Position numbers and translations under genes: made by a program
Shown: piece after piece, positions 63,841-64,000 of the stretch
Layout: each line of letters opens with the position of its first letter
How positions within the stretch are numbered: position 1 is the stretch's first letter
Origin: Stomorhina lunata
Taxonomy: Eukaryota > Arthropoda > Insecta > Diptera > Rhiniidae
Direction: 5' to 3'
Assembly: GCA_933228675.1 (NCBI GenBank)
Contig: OW121740.1
Span: 30,219,632-30,283,631, forward strand
Length of the DNA: 64,000 nt
The notes under the pieces: model-generated
The model's database searches: none
Told to the model about the DNA's origin: nothing
The model's input: the letters and a program-made list of their open reading frames with translations, nothing else

Positions 63841-64000
63841 GGCAAAATAAGAAATTCCTTGTTTGTAATAGATCGGTTTGAAAAATCGAAAAACTTCCTT
63901 AGTAAAAGTTTAACGATTTTTTAAGAGCTTTAATTTTCTGATATTAGGGTGGTACATTAGGGTGGTAGGAACAGGGGTCTGATAGATAAATACTAGAACC

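Overview
The window looks like AT-rich, non-coding-dominated nuclear DNA from a higher dipteran fly, probably a calyptrate. The grounds are spliceosomal introns of 62-65 bp, a eukaryotic tRNA gene with A/B boxes and a T-run terminator, non-LTR and Tc1/mariner remnants, and many copies of dipteran interspersed elements that carry a (GTCY)n block and end in a hairpin plus CTTGTTTT (mini-me/DINE-1 style). There are no bacterial-type operons. Only two host genes are supported: tRNA-Arg(TCG) at 9840-9912 (+), and a three-exon S1 serine protease at 36989-37961 (-). The rest is satellite DNA, transposon debris and unrecognised AT-rich spacer.

Layout. 1-1690: 29-bp tandem array. 2252-3044: mini-me-like element (family 1). 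4731-4858: 128-bp near-perfect palindrome. 4878-5028: a short element with a decayed hammerhead ribozyme, then an 18-bp/90-bp minisatellite to about 5665. 7150-9380: a family-1-like element whose ends flank a 2-kb array of 29-bp palindromic units. 9840: tRNA-Arg. 10796-11114: MITE. 12585-14795: 30-bp array. 14823-14968: second ribozyme element, with an intact hammerhead core. 17146-18880: family-2 element. 19848-20241: hAT-like MITE. 21362-22145 and 23031-23318: family-1 copies. 25853-29870: 4-kb array of 31-bp units. 30910-34560: degenerate repeats with a 617-bp tandem duplication. 34582-36540: family-2 copy whose GTCY block has grown to about 0.9 kb.

36989-37961: protease gene. 38319-38853: foldback MITE with 7-bp target duplication. 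39050-39720: broken mariner transposase with a MITE inside it. 39766-40945: family-2 copy. 41472-42770: complete DD37E Tc1/mariner element with a frameshifted transposase. 43566-44367: family-1 copy. 44790-50310: diverged 29-bp array split by a 2.2-kb element. 51874-54081: two 944-bp MITEs in inverted orientation. 55470-58720: RNase-H-bearing non-LTR pseudogene with antisense fragments of another retroelement. 60419-61725: MITE expanded by internal tandem repeats. 63473-63840: inverted-repeat element.

The most interesting signal is the ribozyme element. Two copies share a hammerhead fold and, about 45 nt downstream, an 11-bp stem with an identical 8-nt loop. That stem differs between copies by three compensatory base-pair changes, which is good evidence for a functional RNA. 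A second theme is a superfamily of 29-33 bp satellites with a common TTTYCTAT core, covering roughly a fifth of the window. At least one of these arrays appears to have grown inside a mini-me-like transposon.
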